Numbered from the stretch's first letter, positions 53,160-63,445 are shown. The stretch is 64,000 bases of DNA from Streptomyces scopuliridis RB72 (GCF_000718095.1 NZ_JOEI01000005.1:62001-126000), one strand, 5' to 3'. The notes: generated from the letters alone by a model not told the origin. Numbers and translations are program-made.

Positions 53160-53900
53160 GTGGCACGTCCGGTCACCATTGTCACAGGCGGCAGCCGGGG
53201 TATCGGCGCCGCGACGTGCGTCCGGCTGGCGGCCGACGGTCATGATCTGGCTCTTGGGTACGTCAGCAACGGCGCGGCGGCCGAGGAGACGGCGGCGGCC
53301 GTCCGCGCGGCGGGGGCGCGCTGTGTCACCGTACGGGTGGACACCGCCGAAGAGGCGGACGTGGAGCGGCTGTTCGACACCGCCGCGGCCGAACTCGGAC
53401 CGGTGACGGGGCTGGTCAACAACGCCGGTGTGACGGGCCCGCTCGGCAGACTCGCCGATGCGAGGACCGCCGACCTGCGACGGGTGATCGAGGTGAACCT
53501 GCTGGGCTATCTGCTGTGCTGCCGCCGCGCCGCCCGGGACATGGCGGCGCGCGGCTCCGGCGCCATCGTCAATATCTCCTCGACGGCGGCCACCCTCGGC
53601 GCCCCCGGCGAGTATGTCCACTACGCGGCGGCCAAGGCGGCCACCGACGCCCTGACCGTCGGTCTGTCCAAGGAGCTCGGCCCGGACGGCATCAGGGTCA
53701 ACGCGGTCGCGCCCGGCATCATCAACACCGAGATGCACGCCGCCATGGGGGATCCCGACCGTCCGGCGAGGGCCGCCGCCGGGATCCCGCTCGGCCGCCC
53801 CGGGGAGCCCACCGAGATCGCCGCGGCGGTCGCCTGGCTGCTGTCGGACGACGCCTCGTACACGACGGGGACGGTGCTCAGAGTCTCCGGGGGCCGGTAA
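53160..53900 (+). CDS. Short-chain dehydrogenase/reductase (FabG-like)
   Basis: 246 residues. TGGSRGIGAAT cofactor loop, NNAGVTG, catalytic Ser in NISSTAATLG and Tyr-Lys in YVHYAAAKAA, PGIINTEMH, and a C-terminus SYTTGTVLRVSGGR typical of FabG-like SDRs. Uses NADP(H) probably. Start GTG 53160 follows AGGAGGCAGCTC. It is alone in its direction. Confidence 0.93.
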   Translation: MARPVTIVTGGSRGIGAATCVRLAADGHDLALGYVSNGAAAEETAAAVRAAGARCVTVRVDTAEEADVERLFDTAAAELGPVTGLVNNAGVTGPLGRLADARTADLRRVIEVNLLGYLLCCRRAARDMAARGSGAIVNISSTAATLGAPGEYVHYAAAKAATDALTVGLSKELGPDGIRVNAVAPGIINTEMHAAMGDPDRPARAAAGIPLGRPGEPTEIAAAVAWLLSDDASYTTGTVLRVSGGR

Positions 53901-54344
53901 CCCGCCCGGGCCTCGCACCACGGGCGCCGCGCCGCGCCATGACGAGCAGCAGGGCCTGCTCACCCCCTCGCGCACCCGGTCCGGTCACCGCGAGCCCGGA
54001 CGCGACCCGGGGATTGCGAACTTGGTCGCCACGAACATGTTCGCCACCTTTGCGGGCAGGACCGGTTCGCGCTCTACCGCGGCCGGGCGGACTGACCGGC
54101 ACACCCCTGAGGGCGAGACGGCGCCGCTGTCGGCCCGTCTTCCCGTCCAGACCGAGGCGCAGACCATCGCGCCCGTCGTCACCGTGCAGAACCTCTACGA
54201 CCTCGCCGCCGGGCAGGACGACGATCTCGTCGACCGGTGCGCCGCCGAGAACATCGCGTTCGCCTCGTTCTTCCCGCTCGGCGGCTTCAGCCCGCTCCAG
54301 TCGGAGAACGGACGGCATTCTCCGCGTCGGAGGCGCCGTCGGCG
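53901..54344. pseudogene. Gene-free stretch with an aldo/keto reductase fragment (54154-54306)
   Basis: 444 bp without an intact gene. In the plus frame at 54154-54306 the translation EAQTIAPVVTVQNLYDLA, DDLVDRCAAENIAF, FFPLGGFSPLQSE is the C-terminal-middle part of a Streptomyces aldo/keto reductase. Neither the N-terminal catalytic half nor the cofactor-binding end is present, and the similarity stops within about 40 bp of the ArsR gene end. The preceding 220 bp show nothing recognisable. Confidence 0.55.
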
Positions 54345-54776
54345 TCAGCGTTCGGCGGTGGCGGACCGGGCCGGAGCCGCCGCGGTCGCCCGTTCCGCTT
54401 CCTGTGGGACGCCGTCGGCGAGCGCGAGGTCGCGCAGTCCGAGGCGCAGGTGTTCGACGTGGAACAGCGCCTGGTCGAGAAGCTCGGCGACGTGGTGGTC
54501 GTACAGGGCGTAGATGATGGAGCGCCCCCGGCGCTCGCCGGTGACCAGGCCGAGATTGCGCAGCAGGCGGAGCTGGTGGGAGCAGGCTGACTGCTCCATC
54601 CCGACCGCTTCGGCCAGCTCACCGACCGCGCAGGGGCCCTCCTGGAGACGGGCGAGGATATACAGCCGCGAGGGGGTCGCCAGCGCCTGGAGGGTGGAGG
54701 CGACGTCGGCGGGGCCCGCGGCGTCGAGGCGCTCGCGAGTGCTGGCGTCGTTCCTGCTCTCTATCCCATGGCCCAT
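54345..54776 (-). CDS. ArsR/SmtB-family metal-sensing repressor, zinc-sensor type
   Basis: 143 residues. Winged helix with ATPSRLYILARLQEGPCAVGELAEAVGMEQSACSHQLRLL. The last helix holds Asp93, His95, His106 and His109, the exact spacing (2, 11, 3) of the alpha-5 zinc/cobalt site of CzrA/NmtR-type sensors, so binding of Zn2+ or Co2+ is predicted to release DNA. ATG 54776 is preceded by TAGAAT (54784-54789 on the opposite strand), consistent with a leaderless start; ATG 54785 is the alternative. No metal exporter gene is adjacent on either side, only relics. Confidence 0.85.
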   Translation of the reverse strand: MGHGIESRNDASTRERLDAAGPADVASTLQALATPSRLYILARLQEGPCAVGELAEAVGMEQSACSHQLRLLRNLGLVTGERRGRSIIYALYDHHVAELLDQALFHVEHLRLGLRDLALADGVPQEAERATAAAPARSATAER

Positions 54777-54931
54777 GCGGGCCATTCTACCGACGACGGG
54801 GTGCCGACGACCGGCGCGGAGCCGCCGGGCCTGCGGGGCGGGCCTACGAGACGACACCGGACGGCGGGGCGGCGGTGCGGGCGCTCGGAAGCTGTCCGCC
54901 CGGCAGGCTCAGCGTCCCCCGCGCGGCGTCG

Positions 54932-55123
54932 ATGAACTCCGACCGCGCGTATCAGATCCCCCCGCCGGTGCCGTACTTCGTCGGTCGAGAGCGCGAACAG
55001 GCCCTGGCCGCCACGGCTGTCGCGGAGCGCGACGGGGAACGGGACGGCGAGCGCGCGGGGGAGCGGGAGCGGGCCGGGGAGTCCCGCCCGCTGCTGTTCG
55101 CGCTGAGCGCGCTGGGCGGTACG
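54932..55123 (+). pseudogene. N-terminal fragment of an NB-ARC/AfsR-like STAND ATPase
   Basis: MNSDRAYQIPPPVPYFVGRERE then a Glu/Arg-rich stretch and RPLLFALSALGGT is how NB-ARC regulators lead into their P-loop (GLGGTGKT). The similarity breaks at that very Thr; the next codons read SWSM, and the frame ends without an ATPase. The charged middle is built of near-repeats coding GERDGERAGERERAGE. The region 54786-55263 (478 bp) is otherwise without recognisable genes. Confidence 0.5.
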
Positions 55124-55235
55124 TCATGGTCCATGTCTACCAGCCACCTCGGCCGCGCCACGGCCCGATCGCGAACACCCGTGCGGATATCGTGCGTGCG
55201 GCCAACAACCGGTGGAGGAACCGTCGTCCGGCCGG

Positions 55236-55253
55236 GGTCAGGGTCAGGGTCAA
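55236..55253 (+). repeat. Three GGGTCA hexamers before the permease ribosome site
   Basis: GGGTCA occurs three times in tandem (about 55236-55253), followed immediately by AAGGAG, the ribosome site of the APC permease. It may be a short slippage tract in the leader or part of a regulator site. Confidence 0.5.
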
Positions 55254-55263
55254 GGAGCGAGCG

Positions 55264-56529
55264 ATGGGTACGTCGGCGGGGTCCCCCGGAGCGGGCGAGC
55301 TGAAGCGGCATCTCGGCGTGTTCGACGCCGTGGTGATCGGGCTCGGAGCGATGATCGGCGCGGGGATCTTCGCCGCGCTCGCACCGGCCGCGGCGGCGGC
55401 CGGGTCCGGGCTGCTGCTCAGCCTGGCGGTGGCCGCGGTGGTCGCGTACTTCAATGCCACCTCCTCCGCGCGGCTGGCCGCCCGCTACCCGCAATCCGGC
55501 GGCACGTACGTCTACGGCCGCGAGCGCCTCGGTGACTTCTGGGGCTATCTGGCCGGCTGGGGCTTCGTGGTCGGCAAGACCGCCTCCTGCGCGGCGATGG
55601 CGCTGACGGTGGGCGCGTACGTGTGGCCCGGCCGGGCGCACGCGGTGGCGGTGGCTGCCGTGGTGGCCCTGACGGCGGTGAACTACGCAGGCGTACGGAA
55701 GTCCGCGTGGCTGACGCGGGGCATCGTCGCGGTCGTCCTGGCGGTCCTGGCCGCCGTGGTCACGGCCTGTCTGACCGGTGGCACGGCCGAGTCCGCGCGG
55801 CTGGACATCGGGGCGGACACCACCGTCGGCGGGGTGCTGCGGGCGGCGGGGCTGCTGTTCTTCGCGTTCGCGGGCTATGCGCGCATCGCCACCCTCGGCG
55901 AGGAGGTACGCGACCCGGCCCGGACGATCCCCCGCGCGATCCCGCTCGCCCTGGGCATCACGCTGGCCGTCTACGCGGGCGTCGCCCTCGCGGTCCTTTC
56001 GGTGCTCGGGCCCGACGGCCTGGCCGGGGCCACCGCGCCGCTGGACGAGGCGGTCCGGGCCGCCGGGGTCCCCGGGCTGGTGCCGGTGGTGCGGACCGGG
56101 GCCGCGGTGGCGGCGCTCGGCTCGCTGCTCGCGCTGATCCTCGGTGTCTCCCGTACCACGCTGGCCATGGCCCGAGACCGGCATCTGCCACACGCCCTGG
56201 CCGCCGTCCATCCGCGCTTCCAGGTGCCGCACCGCGCCGAACTCGCGGTCGGCGCGGTCGTCGCCGTCCTGGCCGCCACCGCCGATCTGCGCGGCGCGAT
56301 CGGTTTCTCGTCCTTCGGCGTGCTGGCCTACTACGCCATCGCCAACGCCTCCGCCTGGACGCTCACCCCGGCCGAGGGCCGCCCCGCCAGGATCGTGCCG
56401 GTCGTGGGCATGGCCGGCTGCCTGGTCCTGGCCTTCGCCCTGCCGACGGCCTCGGTCCTGTGGGGAGCGGTGGTGCTCGCGCTCGGCGCCGCCGCGTACG
56501 GCCTGCGCAAGGCGGCCACCCGACGCTGA
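55264..56529 (+). CDS. APC-superfamily amino acid permease
   Basis: 421 residues and about 12 membrane helices. Helix 1 has the substrate-binding break GLGAMIGAGIF, helix 3 follows TYVYGRERLGDFWGY, and helix 6 has FFAFAGYARIATLGEEVRDPARTIPRAI (quoted in parts). This belongs to the amino acid/polyamine group. Fluxes of basic or small neutral amino acids are possible. Start ATG 55264 with AAGGAG 7 nt upstream. Confidence 0.9.
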   Translation: MGTSAGSPGAGELKRHLGVFDAVVIGLGAMIGAGIFAALAPAAAAAGSGLLLSLAVAAVVAYFNATSSARLAARYPQSGGTYVYGRERLGDFWGYLAGWGFVVGKTASCAAMALTVGAYVWPGRAHAVAVAAVVALTAVNYAGVRKSAWLTRGIVAVVLAVLAAVVTACLTGGTAESARLDIGADTTVGGVLRAAGLLFFAFAGYARIATLGEEVRDPARTIPRAIPLALGITLAVYAGVALAVLSVLGPDGLAGATAPLDEAVRAAGVPGLVPVVRTGAAVAALGSLLALILGVSRTTLAMARDRHLPHALAAVHPRFQVPHRAELAVGAVVAVLAATADLRGAIGFSSFGVLAYYAIANASAWTLTPAEGRPARIVPVVGMAGCLVLAFALPTASVLWGAVVLALGAAAYGLRKAATRR

Positions 56530-56694
56530 CCGCAAGCCTCGGGTCCCGCTGGAGAGTCCGGGTCCCACTGCGGGCTTCGGGCCACTCGGACGGGAGGCAG
56601 GGCCGGTCAGCCCCTGGGGCGTCGCGTCCGGCGGGCTCACGCTTGACATGGGAGGACACCACGCGCCCTGAGCGCAGGAGGGACCGGAGGGACC

Positions 56695-57381
56695 ATGCAC
56701 CACACGCCGCACACCGTGAGCGAGGTGATGACGCGCCCCGTCGTCGCGGTGAGCCCGCGAGCCGGGTTCAAGGAGATCGTCGCGACCATGGCGCGGTGGA
56801 AAGTGAGCGCCGTGCCCGTGCTGGCGGGCGACGGCCGTGTGGTCGGGGTGGTCTCGGAAGCCGATCTGCTGCCCAAGGAGGAGTTCCGGGACGCGGACCC
56901 GAGCCGCCTGGAGCAGCTGCGCCGTCTCGATGATCTGCGGAAGGCCGGGGCGCTGACCGCCGAGGACTTGATGAGTGTCCCCGTTGTCACGGTCCGGGAG
57001 GACGCCCCTCTGGCCCGGGCGGCGCGGACCATGGCCCGGGGGAGGCTGAAGCGGCTGCCGGTGGTCGACGGCGAGGGCATGCTCCGGGGGGTCGTCAGCC
57101 GGTGCGACCTGCTGAAGGTGTTCCTGCGGTCGGACGAGGATCTCGCTCAGGAGGTACGTACGGAGGTGGTCGAGCGCCTGTTCCTGGTGGCCGGCGAAGA
57201 CGTGCGGGTCAGCGTGGCCGACGGCGTCGTCACGCTCAGGGGCCGCGTGGGCGACACCGCTCTGGTGCCGGTGGCGGCCAGGATGGTGCGGGCCGTCGAG
57301 GGGGTCGTCGACGTCGAATGCGCTCTGGTGGGGCCGGGTGCCCCCGCGTCGGCATCACCTCAAGCGGGAGCCGGGCTCTGA
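56695..57381 (+). CDS. CBS-pair plus BON domain protein
   Basis: 228 residues. Two CBS motifs (VSEVMTRPVVAVSPRAGF..VVGVVSEADLL about 8-60, and EDLMSVPVVTVRED..LRGVVSRCDLL about 90-145) form an adenosyl-nucleotide-binding pair. A BON domain (about 155-215, VRVSVADGVVTLRGRVGD) follows. Cytoplasmic; often stress-linked in Streptomyces. No neighbouring enzyme to regulate is obvious. GGAGGG precedes the ATG. Confidence 0.88.
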   Translation: MHHTPHTVSEVMTRPVVAVSPRAGFKEIVATMARWKVSAVPVLAGDGRVVGVVSEADLLPKEEFRDADPSRLEQLRRLDDLRKAGALTAEDLMSVPVVTVREDAPLARAARTMARGRLKRLPVVDGEGMLRGVVSRCDLLKVFLRSDEDLAQEVRTEVVERLFLVAGEDVRVSVADGVVTLRGRVGDTALVPVAARMVRAVEGVVDVECALVGPGAPASASPQAGAGL

Positions 57382-57442
57382 ACACGGAGAGGGACCGGAG
57401 CGGCGGGCGGCACGACGTCGGACGAGCGGCCCGGCGGCGGCC

Positions 57443-58291
57443 TCAGTGCCGGGATACGTCCGCGCGCGTACCCGGCGGCGTTTCGCCCGGGAATCCGCTG
57501 GTGCACCACGACCCGCCGTCCCGTGTCACCGCGAATCCTTCGTAGCCGTCGAGGGATTCGAGCCAGTCCCGCGCCGCCTCCCCCATGGCGAAGGCCGCGG
57601 TCGCGTACGCGTCGGTCATGGTGAGCCGGGCGCCGACCACCGTGATGGACGCCGGGCCGTCCGCCGGTGTGCCGTGGTGGGGGTTGAGGATATGGGCTCC
57701 GCGTTCCGTCTCACCCGAGGTGGCGATGGCCAGGTCGCGGCCGGTGACGACCGTAGAGAACTCGCCGGGGTGCAGGGGGTCCGCGATCCCGATGCGCCAC
57801 GGGGCGCCCGGCGCCGCCTCGCCCCCGAGTTGCAGGTCCCCGCCGCCGTTGACACAGGTGTTGTGCGCGCCCGCCTCGCGCAGGATCCGCGAGGCGCGTT
57901 CGACGGACCACCCCTTGACCAGCCCGGACGGGTCGAGGACGCCGCCCGCGAGATGGCTGAACCAGCCGCCGGTGTGCCGTACGGCCCGCTTGCAGAGGTT
58001 GAGGACCTCGCGTACCTCCGGGGAGCACTCGTCGAGTCCGATCTCGCCGCGCGAGAGACGGCAGATGATGCTCTCGGGCCGGTACGTGGAGTACACCTCG
58101 TCGACGTGGTGCAGCCAGCGCACCGCCTCGCGCAGCGCGGCCTCGATGGCGGGTGTGCGCGGGTCGCGTATGTCGAACGAGAAGACGGTGCCCATCGCGT
58201 GCTCGACATGGCGCCAGGCGCCATGACCCGGCCGTCTGCCCGTACCCGTACCCGGATCTGTACCCCTGCCCGAGCCTGTATCGGACACCAT
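57443..58291 (-). CDS. apbE: FAD:protein FMN transferase ApbE
   Basis: 282 residues. Landmarks MGTVFSFDI, STYRPESIICRLSRGE, GLVKGWSVERA, CVNGGGDLQLGG, ATSGETERGAHILNPHHG and the metal-binding MTDAYATAAFAMG are all present. It moves FMN from FAD onto a Thr of target proteins. The FMN-binding gene immediately upstream (1-nt overlap) is the expected target. The N-terminal Gly/Arg-rich 25 residues are not a clear signal peptide, so the location of the reaction is uncertain. Confidence 0.92.
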   Translation of the reverse strand: MVSDTGSGRGTDPGTGTGRRPGHGAWRHVEHAMGTVFSFDIRDPRTPAIEAALREAVRWLHHVDEVYSTYRPESIICRLSRGEIGLDECSPEVREVLNLCKRAVRHTGGWFSHLAGGVLDPSGLVKGWSVERASRILREAGAHNTCVNGGGDLQLGGEAAPGAPWRIGIADPLHPGEFSTVVTGRDLAIATSGETERGAHILNPHHGTPADGPASITVVGARLTMTDAYATAAFAMGEAARDWLESLDGYEGFAVTRDGGSWCTSGFPGETPPGTRADVSRH

Positions 58292-58740
58292 CAGACACCG
58301 GCCTTGTCGAGTGCGCTCTGCAGTGACTGGATGTAGCCCTGGCTGGTGTAACTGGCGCCCGAGACCGCGTCGATGTGCGCGCTGTGGGTGGTGAGCGCCT
58401 CTTGCGTCAGTCGTGGCACCGCGTAGGCGGTGATCTGCTGGTCGCGGCCGGATCCGGACGGTACCTGGAGGACCTTGACCGCGGTGAGCTTCCCGCCCTG
58501 GACGGTCGCGGCGACCTGCACCGTCCCGTACCGGGTGTCGACGGGGTCACCGGTGTACGTGCCGCCGACCGGATGCCCGCCGCTCGCCGGGGGCGCGGAC
58601 CATGTCGGCGACGGGGCCGTGCCGGTCGGCGGCGTACCGCCCCCGAGCGCGGAGGTCACGGCGGTGTGGTGCGGCTTGAGCGCGAGCAGCAGGACGACCA
58701 GGGAGCAGGTCGACGCGGCGGTCAGGACGGCTCGTCGCAC
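58291..58740 (-). CDS. Secreted FMN-binding domain protein (covalent flavoprotein)
   Basis: 149 residues. One N-terminal membrane helix (about 5-22) and a Pro/Thr linker expose the FMN_bind domain outside. The C-terminal motif DAVSGASYTSQGY carries the Thr that ApbE flavinylates in such proteins. It is the middle of a three-gene operon: ferric-reductase-like protein, this carrier, then ApbE. Start GTG 58740 with TGAGGAGA upstream, 12 bp after the reductase stop. Confidence 0.88.
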   Translation of the reverse strand: MRRAVLTAASTCSLVVLLLALKPHHTAVTSALGGGTPPTGTAPSPTWSAPPASGGHPVGGTYTGDPVDTRYGTVQVAATVQGGKLTAVKVLQVPSGSGRDQQITAYAVPRLTQEALTTHSAHIDAVSGASYTSQGYIQSLQSALDKAGV

Positions 58741-58751
58741 GGTGGGTCTCC

Positions 58752-60113
58752 TCAGAACTCGAACGACTCGTGATGGATATGACGGCGCGGCACCCCGGCG
58801 CCCCGCAGCGCGCGGGTGGCGGCCCCGGTCATGCCGGGCGGGCCGCAGAGAAACACCTCGTGCGCGGCGAGGTCCGGCACCAGCCGGCTCAGCGCGCGGG
58901 CCGTCAGCGGCGAGGAGTACGCGGCCGGTTCGTCGACGACGTAGTGCACGACAGCGCCGCGGGCCGCCGCTATCGCGTCGAGTTCGGCGCGCAGGGCGAG
59001 GTCCTCGGGGCGGCGGGCCCGGTAGATCAGCGTCACCTCGCCGGGAAGCGTCTCGAACAGCGCTCTCAACGGTGTGATCCCGACACCGCCCGCCAGCAAC
59101 AGCACCTTCCACGATGTACTCCGGGCCGCGGTGAAGGAACCGTACGGCCCCTCGGCCCACACCCGGGTCCCCGGCCGCAGCCGCGCCAGCGCCGCGCTGT
59201 GCCCGCCCGCCTCCTTCACGGTGATCCGCAGATGGCCGGCGAGCGGTGGCGCGGAGAGTGAGTACGGGTTGGCGGTCCACCACAGGCCCGGCGCCAGGAA
59301 GCGCCAGCGGAAGAACTGCCCCGGCCGCGCGCCCAGTTCGTCCAGATGCTCGCCGGTGAGATGGACGGATACGATGCCCGGCGCCTCGTACCGGAGGTCG
59401 GCGACGCGCAGCCGGTGGCGCAGCGCCCGACGTACCGGGACAAGGAAGCGGTACCAGCCGATGAGCGCGGCGACTCCGAGGTACAGCGTGTACCAGGCCG
59501 CCTGGGCCGGCCGGTCGGCGACGAAGTCGGCGCCGTTGCTGAGCTGGTGGAAGAAGGCCAGGAAGACGGCCAGATACGTGGCGAAGTGCAGGTAGTGCCA
59601 GGTCTCGTAGCGCATCCTGCGCCGCGCGGCCCGCGCCGAGACGATCGCGGTGCCCACCAGCAGCAGGAAGGCGGCGGTGGCCTTGAGCATGTCCGGGTAG
59701 GCGCGCAGGAGTGTGGTCGTCTGGTCCACCACACCGGTGTGCGCGGTGAGGGAGTAGCCCCAGATGATCAGCAGGGTGTGGGCGAGCACCAGCGAGAGGG
59801 TGTACCGGCCGCCCATGGCGTGCCAGCGCGCGAGCCGGTCGGAGCCGATGCTGTGGTCCAGGAGCGGTATCCGCGCCATCAGGGCCACCAGCACGGCGCA
59901 GGCGTACCCCGCCAGGAGTCCGGTGATCCGGCCCGCGCCGGTCAGCCACTCGCCCGCGCCCACGACGGACGCCGTATCGCTCCACCACAGGACGAGGACA
60001 CCGGCGGCACCGGCCCAGATCACTCCCAGCGTCACCGCGGGGACGGCCGAACGCGGCCGTCGCGGCAGCAGCGCGCGGTCCGTGGTGCGGCGCGCGTGGG
60101 TCGCGCTGGTCAT
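58752..60113 (-). CDS. Ferric-reductase-like membrane flavohaem protein with ferredoxin-NAD(P) reductase domain
   Basis: 453 residues. Six membrane helices in the first 230 residues with His pairs (HAMGGRYTLSLVLAHTLL, YLHFATYLAVFLAFFH) for haem, then FAD-binding (NPYSLSAPP) and NAD(P)-binding parts (LLLAGGVGITPLRAL, FLCGPPGMTGA). It can pass electrons from NAD(P)H across the membrane to the flavinylated carrier encoded next. Destination unknown. Its promoter faces that of an OmpR-type pair, across paired 11-bp repeats. Confidence 0.9.
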   Translation of the reverse strand: MTSATHARRTTDRALLPRRPRSAVPAVTLGVIWAGAAGVLVLWWSDTASVVGAGEWLTGAGRITGLLAGYACAVLVALMARIPLLDHSIGSDRLARWHAMGGRYTLSLVLAHTLLIIWGYSLTAHTGVVDQTTTLLRAYPDMLKATAAFLLLVGTAIVSARAARRRMRYETWHYLHFATYLAVFLAFFHQLSNGADFVADRPAQAAWYTLYLGVAALIGWYRFLVPVRRALRHRLRVADLRYEAPGIVSVHLTGEHLDELGARPGQFFRWRFLAPGLWWTANPYSLSAPPLAGHLRITVKEAGGHSAALARLRPGTRVWAEGPYGSFTAARSTSWKVLLLAGGVGITPLRALFETLPGEVTLIYRARRPEDLALRAELDAIAAARGAVVHYVVDEPAAYSSPLTARALSRLVPDLAAHEVFLCGPPGMTGAATRALRGAGVPRRHIHHESFEF

Positions 60114-60156
60114 GGGCCCTACTTTCCGCCGGTGGAGCCCGGCGTCGGTTCGGCGG

Positions 60157-60202
60157 TGGCCGCCCGGCCTGGCAACTCATGGCCGCCCAGCCTGGCAACC
60201 CA
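60157..60202 (+). repeat. 23-bp tandem duplication in the divergent promoter region
   Basis: TGGCCGCCC-GGCCTGGCAACTCA (60157-60179) is followed by TGGCCGCCC-AGCCTGGCAACCCA (60180-60202) with two mismatches. It lies directly beside the CTCTGA repeats, between the reductase and the response-regulator genes. Confidence 0.85.
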
Positions 60203-60204
60203 AC

Positions 60205-60259
60205 CTCTGAGGATCTTCTGAGCGCCGTCGCACCGGGCGTATTCAGAGGAAACTCAGAG
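60205..60259. promoter_or_regulatory. Two inverted pairs of 11-nt-spaced repeats (OmpR-type operator)
   Basis: CTCTGA-GGATC-TTCTGA (60205-60221) and, on the other strand, CTCTGA-GTTTC-CTCTGA (60259-60243) are direct repeats with an 11-nt period, placed head to head 21 bp apart. They lie between the divergent flavin operon and the regulator-kinase operon, so they are likely binding sites of the regulator at 60308 controlling one or both units. Confidence 0.6.
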
Positions 60260-60307
60260 CGAGCCCTGAACCACACGCCCCGGGTCGCGGGGGATGCTGT
60301 ACGGACC

Positions 60308-61041
<734 letters not shown>

Positions 61042-61042
<1 letters not shown>

Positions 61043-62541
61043 TGGCGGCTCCGCCGCGTGGCCATTCGCCGCGCTCCCTGTGGCCACGCACCCTGCGCGG
61101 CCAGCTGACCGCCGGGCTCGTCGTGCTCCTCGCCCTCGCCTGCCTGATGGTGGGAGTCACCACGGCCTTCGCGCTCGAAGGCTTCCTCGTCCGCCGTATC
61201 GACCAGCAGCTTTCCGCCTCCGAGGGGAAGTTCGCGGCGAGTCTGGAACACGAGGCCACTCCGGACGGCGACAACCGCCCCGACACCCGCGGCCAGTCCA
61301 AGGGCACATTCGGAGCCCGGCTGCTGCGGGGTACGACCACGCAGGCGGCCGTCGTCAGGGCCGAGGGCGACTCGAAGGTACGGCTCACCGCGGACGACCG
61401 GCGGGCGCTCGCCGCGCTCCCCGTCGACGGGGAGGGTCATACGCTCCGGCTGTCCGCGCTGGGGGCCTACCGGCTCGCCGCCGTCAAGGGCGACGACGGC
61501 GATGTGCTGATCACCGGACTGCCGCTGCGCCCCGTCGAGGAGGTCGTGCACCGGCTGGAGTGGGTGGAGTCGGCGGTCTTCGGCGCGGCCCTGATCGTCA
61601 CCGGAACCCTGGCGGCGCTGTGGGTACGGCTGTCGCTGCGCCCGCTGCGCCGGGTGACGAGCACCGCGGCGAACGTGGCCGAGCGCCCCCTGGCCAGCGG
61701 TGAGGTCGCCATGCCGGACCCGGTGCCGGTCACGGACCCGCGCACGGAGGTGGGCCAGGTCGGAACCGCGCTCAACCGCATGCTCGGCCATGTCGGCAAC
61801 GCCCTGGAGCGACGGCAGGCCAGTGAGGAACGTCTGCGCCACTTCGCCGCGGACGCCAGCCATGAACTGCGTACGCCCGTGGCCAACATCCGGGGGCACG
61901 TGGAGCTCGCGCTCCGGCACACGGGCCCCGTACCGGGCGAGGTCCGGCGGGCGCTGGACCGTATCCAGTCCGAGTCGGAGCGTATGAGCCGTCTGGTGGA
62001 CGATCTGCTGCTGCTGGCCCGTATCGACGCCGGCCGGGCCCTGGACCGCGGGCCCGTGGACCTCACGCGGCTGGTGCTCGATGCCACGGACGACGCGCGG
62101 GCCGCGGGACCCGGCCACCGGTGGCTGCTCGATCTGCCGGAGGAGGCCGTGACCATGACGGGCGACGAGCACCGTCTGCACCAGGCCGTCGGCAACCTCC
62201 TCGCCAACGCCCGCTCGCACACGCCGGCCGGTACGCGGGTCACCGTACGGCTGGCGGCCGACGAGGACGGCATCCGGCTGAGCGTGGCGGACGACGGCCC
62301 CGGCATCCCCGAAGAGCTCCAGCAAGAGATCTTCGGCCGTTTCGTCCGCGCGGACATCAGCCGCTCGCGGGCGGCGGGCAGCACGGGGCTGGGGCTCGCC
62401 ATCGTGTACGCGGTGGTCTCCGCGCACGGCGGCACGGTCGGCGTGGAGAGCGCCCCCGGACGCACCGTGTTCACCATGGCGCTCCCCGCGTCGCTCCCCG
62501 AAGAAGACCGCGACCCGGAAGACCGTGACGCCGGCGCCTGA
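61042..62541 (+). CDS. Sensor histidine kinase (HisKA type)
   Basis: 499 residues. Membrane helices about 22-45 and 176-196 flank an outer domain of about 130 residues. HAMP, His274 in [15 protein letters not shown], then [20 protein letters not shown] and [19 protein letters not shown] follow. All catalytic motifs intact. Partner of the regulator with which it overlaps by one base. Confidence 0.93.
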
Positions 62542-62663
62542 CGGGCGGGCGCGATGCCCGGACTCACGCGTCCGGGGCCGGTCGGGGCCGGGGAGCGAGC
62601 CCCGAGGGACCTGGACGGCCCATGCGCGGGCCCCGTTCGGCCCTGGTACGCCCACCGGAGCCC

Positions 62664-62701
62664 GCGCCACGATGGAGGAGTGGCGCCACGATGGAGGGGA
62701 C
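62664..62701 (+). repeat. 19-bp tandem duplication upstream of a DevR-like regulator
   Basis: GCGCCACGATGGAGGAGTG (62664-62682) is followed by GCGCCACGATGGAGGGGAC (62683-62701), identical over the first 16 bases. Each copy holds ATGGAGG, so false ribosome-site/start combinations precede the true start at 62732. Confidence 0.85.
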
Positions 62702-62731
62702 GCGGGCCCCACGACGGCGCGGAGGATGGGC

Positions 62732-63445
62732 ATGGACGAGGCACGGGACTTCTCGGCTGGCAAGCCGATCCGGGTGTTCCTGCTCGACGATCACGAGGTC
62801 GTCCGGCGCGGGGTGCAGGATCTGCTCGACGCGGAGCCGGATATCGAGGTGGTCGGCGACGCGGGCTCGATCGATCACGCCCTGGCCAGGGGCCCGGCGC
62901 TCCGGCCGGACGTCGCCGTTCTCGACGTACGGCTGCCGGACGGTGACGGGATCACGGTCTGCCGGGAGCTGCGGTCGCGGATGCCCGGTCTGGCCTGTCT
63001 GATGCTCACGTCGTTCGATGACGACGACGCGCTGCTCGACGCGATCATGGCCGGGGCGGCGGGCTATGTGCTGAAGGAGATCAAGGGGTCGGATCTGGTG
63101 GACGCCGTGCGTACGGTCGCCTCGGGCCGGTCCATGCTCGACCCGGCCACGACGGCCCGGCTGATGAGCAGTCTGCGCGGTGAGGACGCCGAGGAGGAGC
63201 GGCGGGAGCCCGACGCGCTGTCCGGGCTGTCCCCTCGCGAGCGCGAGATCCTCGGGCTGATCGGCGAGGGGCTGACCAACCGGCAGATCGGCGAGCGGCT
63301 CTATCTCTCCGAGAAGACGGTCAAGAACCATATCTCGCGGCTGCTGGCCAAGCTCGGTGTCGAACGGCGTATCCAGGCCGCCGTCCTCGCCACCCAGGCC
63401 GCCCCGCACTCCGCCGGTCCGGGCCACGGCCGCATGAGCCACTGA
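62732..63445 (+). CDS. DevR/DosR-like NarL-type response regulator
   Basis: 237 residues. Asp65 in [12 protein letters not shown], Lys in [12 protein letters not shown], and LuxR HTH with [18 protein letters not shown] and [19 protein letters not shown]. The combination resembles DevR/DosR, and the convergent gene is a DevS-like kinase. ATG 62732 has GGAGG 6 nt upstream; the ATG six bases earlier is too close. Confidence 0.9.
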   Translation: MDEARDFSAGKPIRVFLLDDHEVVRRGVQDLLDAEPDIEVVGDAGSIDHALARGPALRPDVAVLDVRLPDGDGITVCRELRSRMPGLACLMLTSFDDDDALLDAIMAGAAGYVLKEIKGSDLVDAVRTVASGRSMLDPATTARLMSSLRGEDAEEERREPDALSGLSPREREILGLIGEGLTNRQIGERLYLSEKTVKNHISRLLAKLGVERRIQAAVLATQAAPHSAGPGHGRMSH

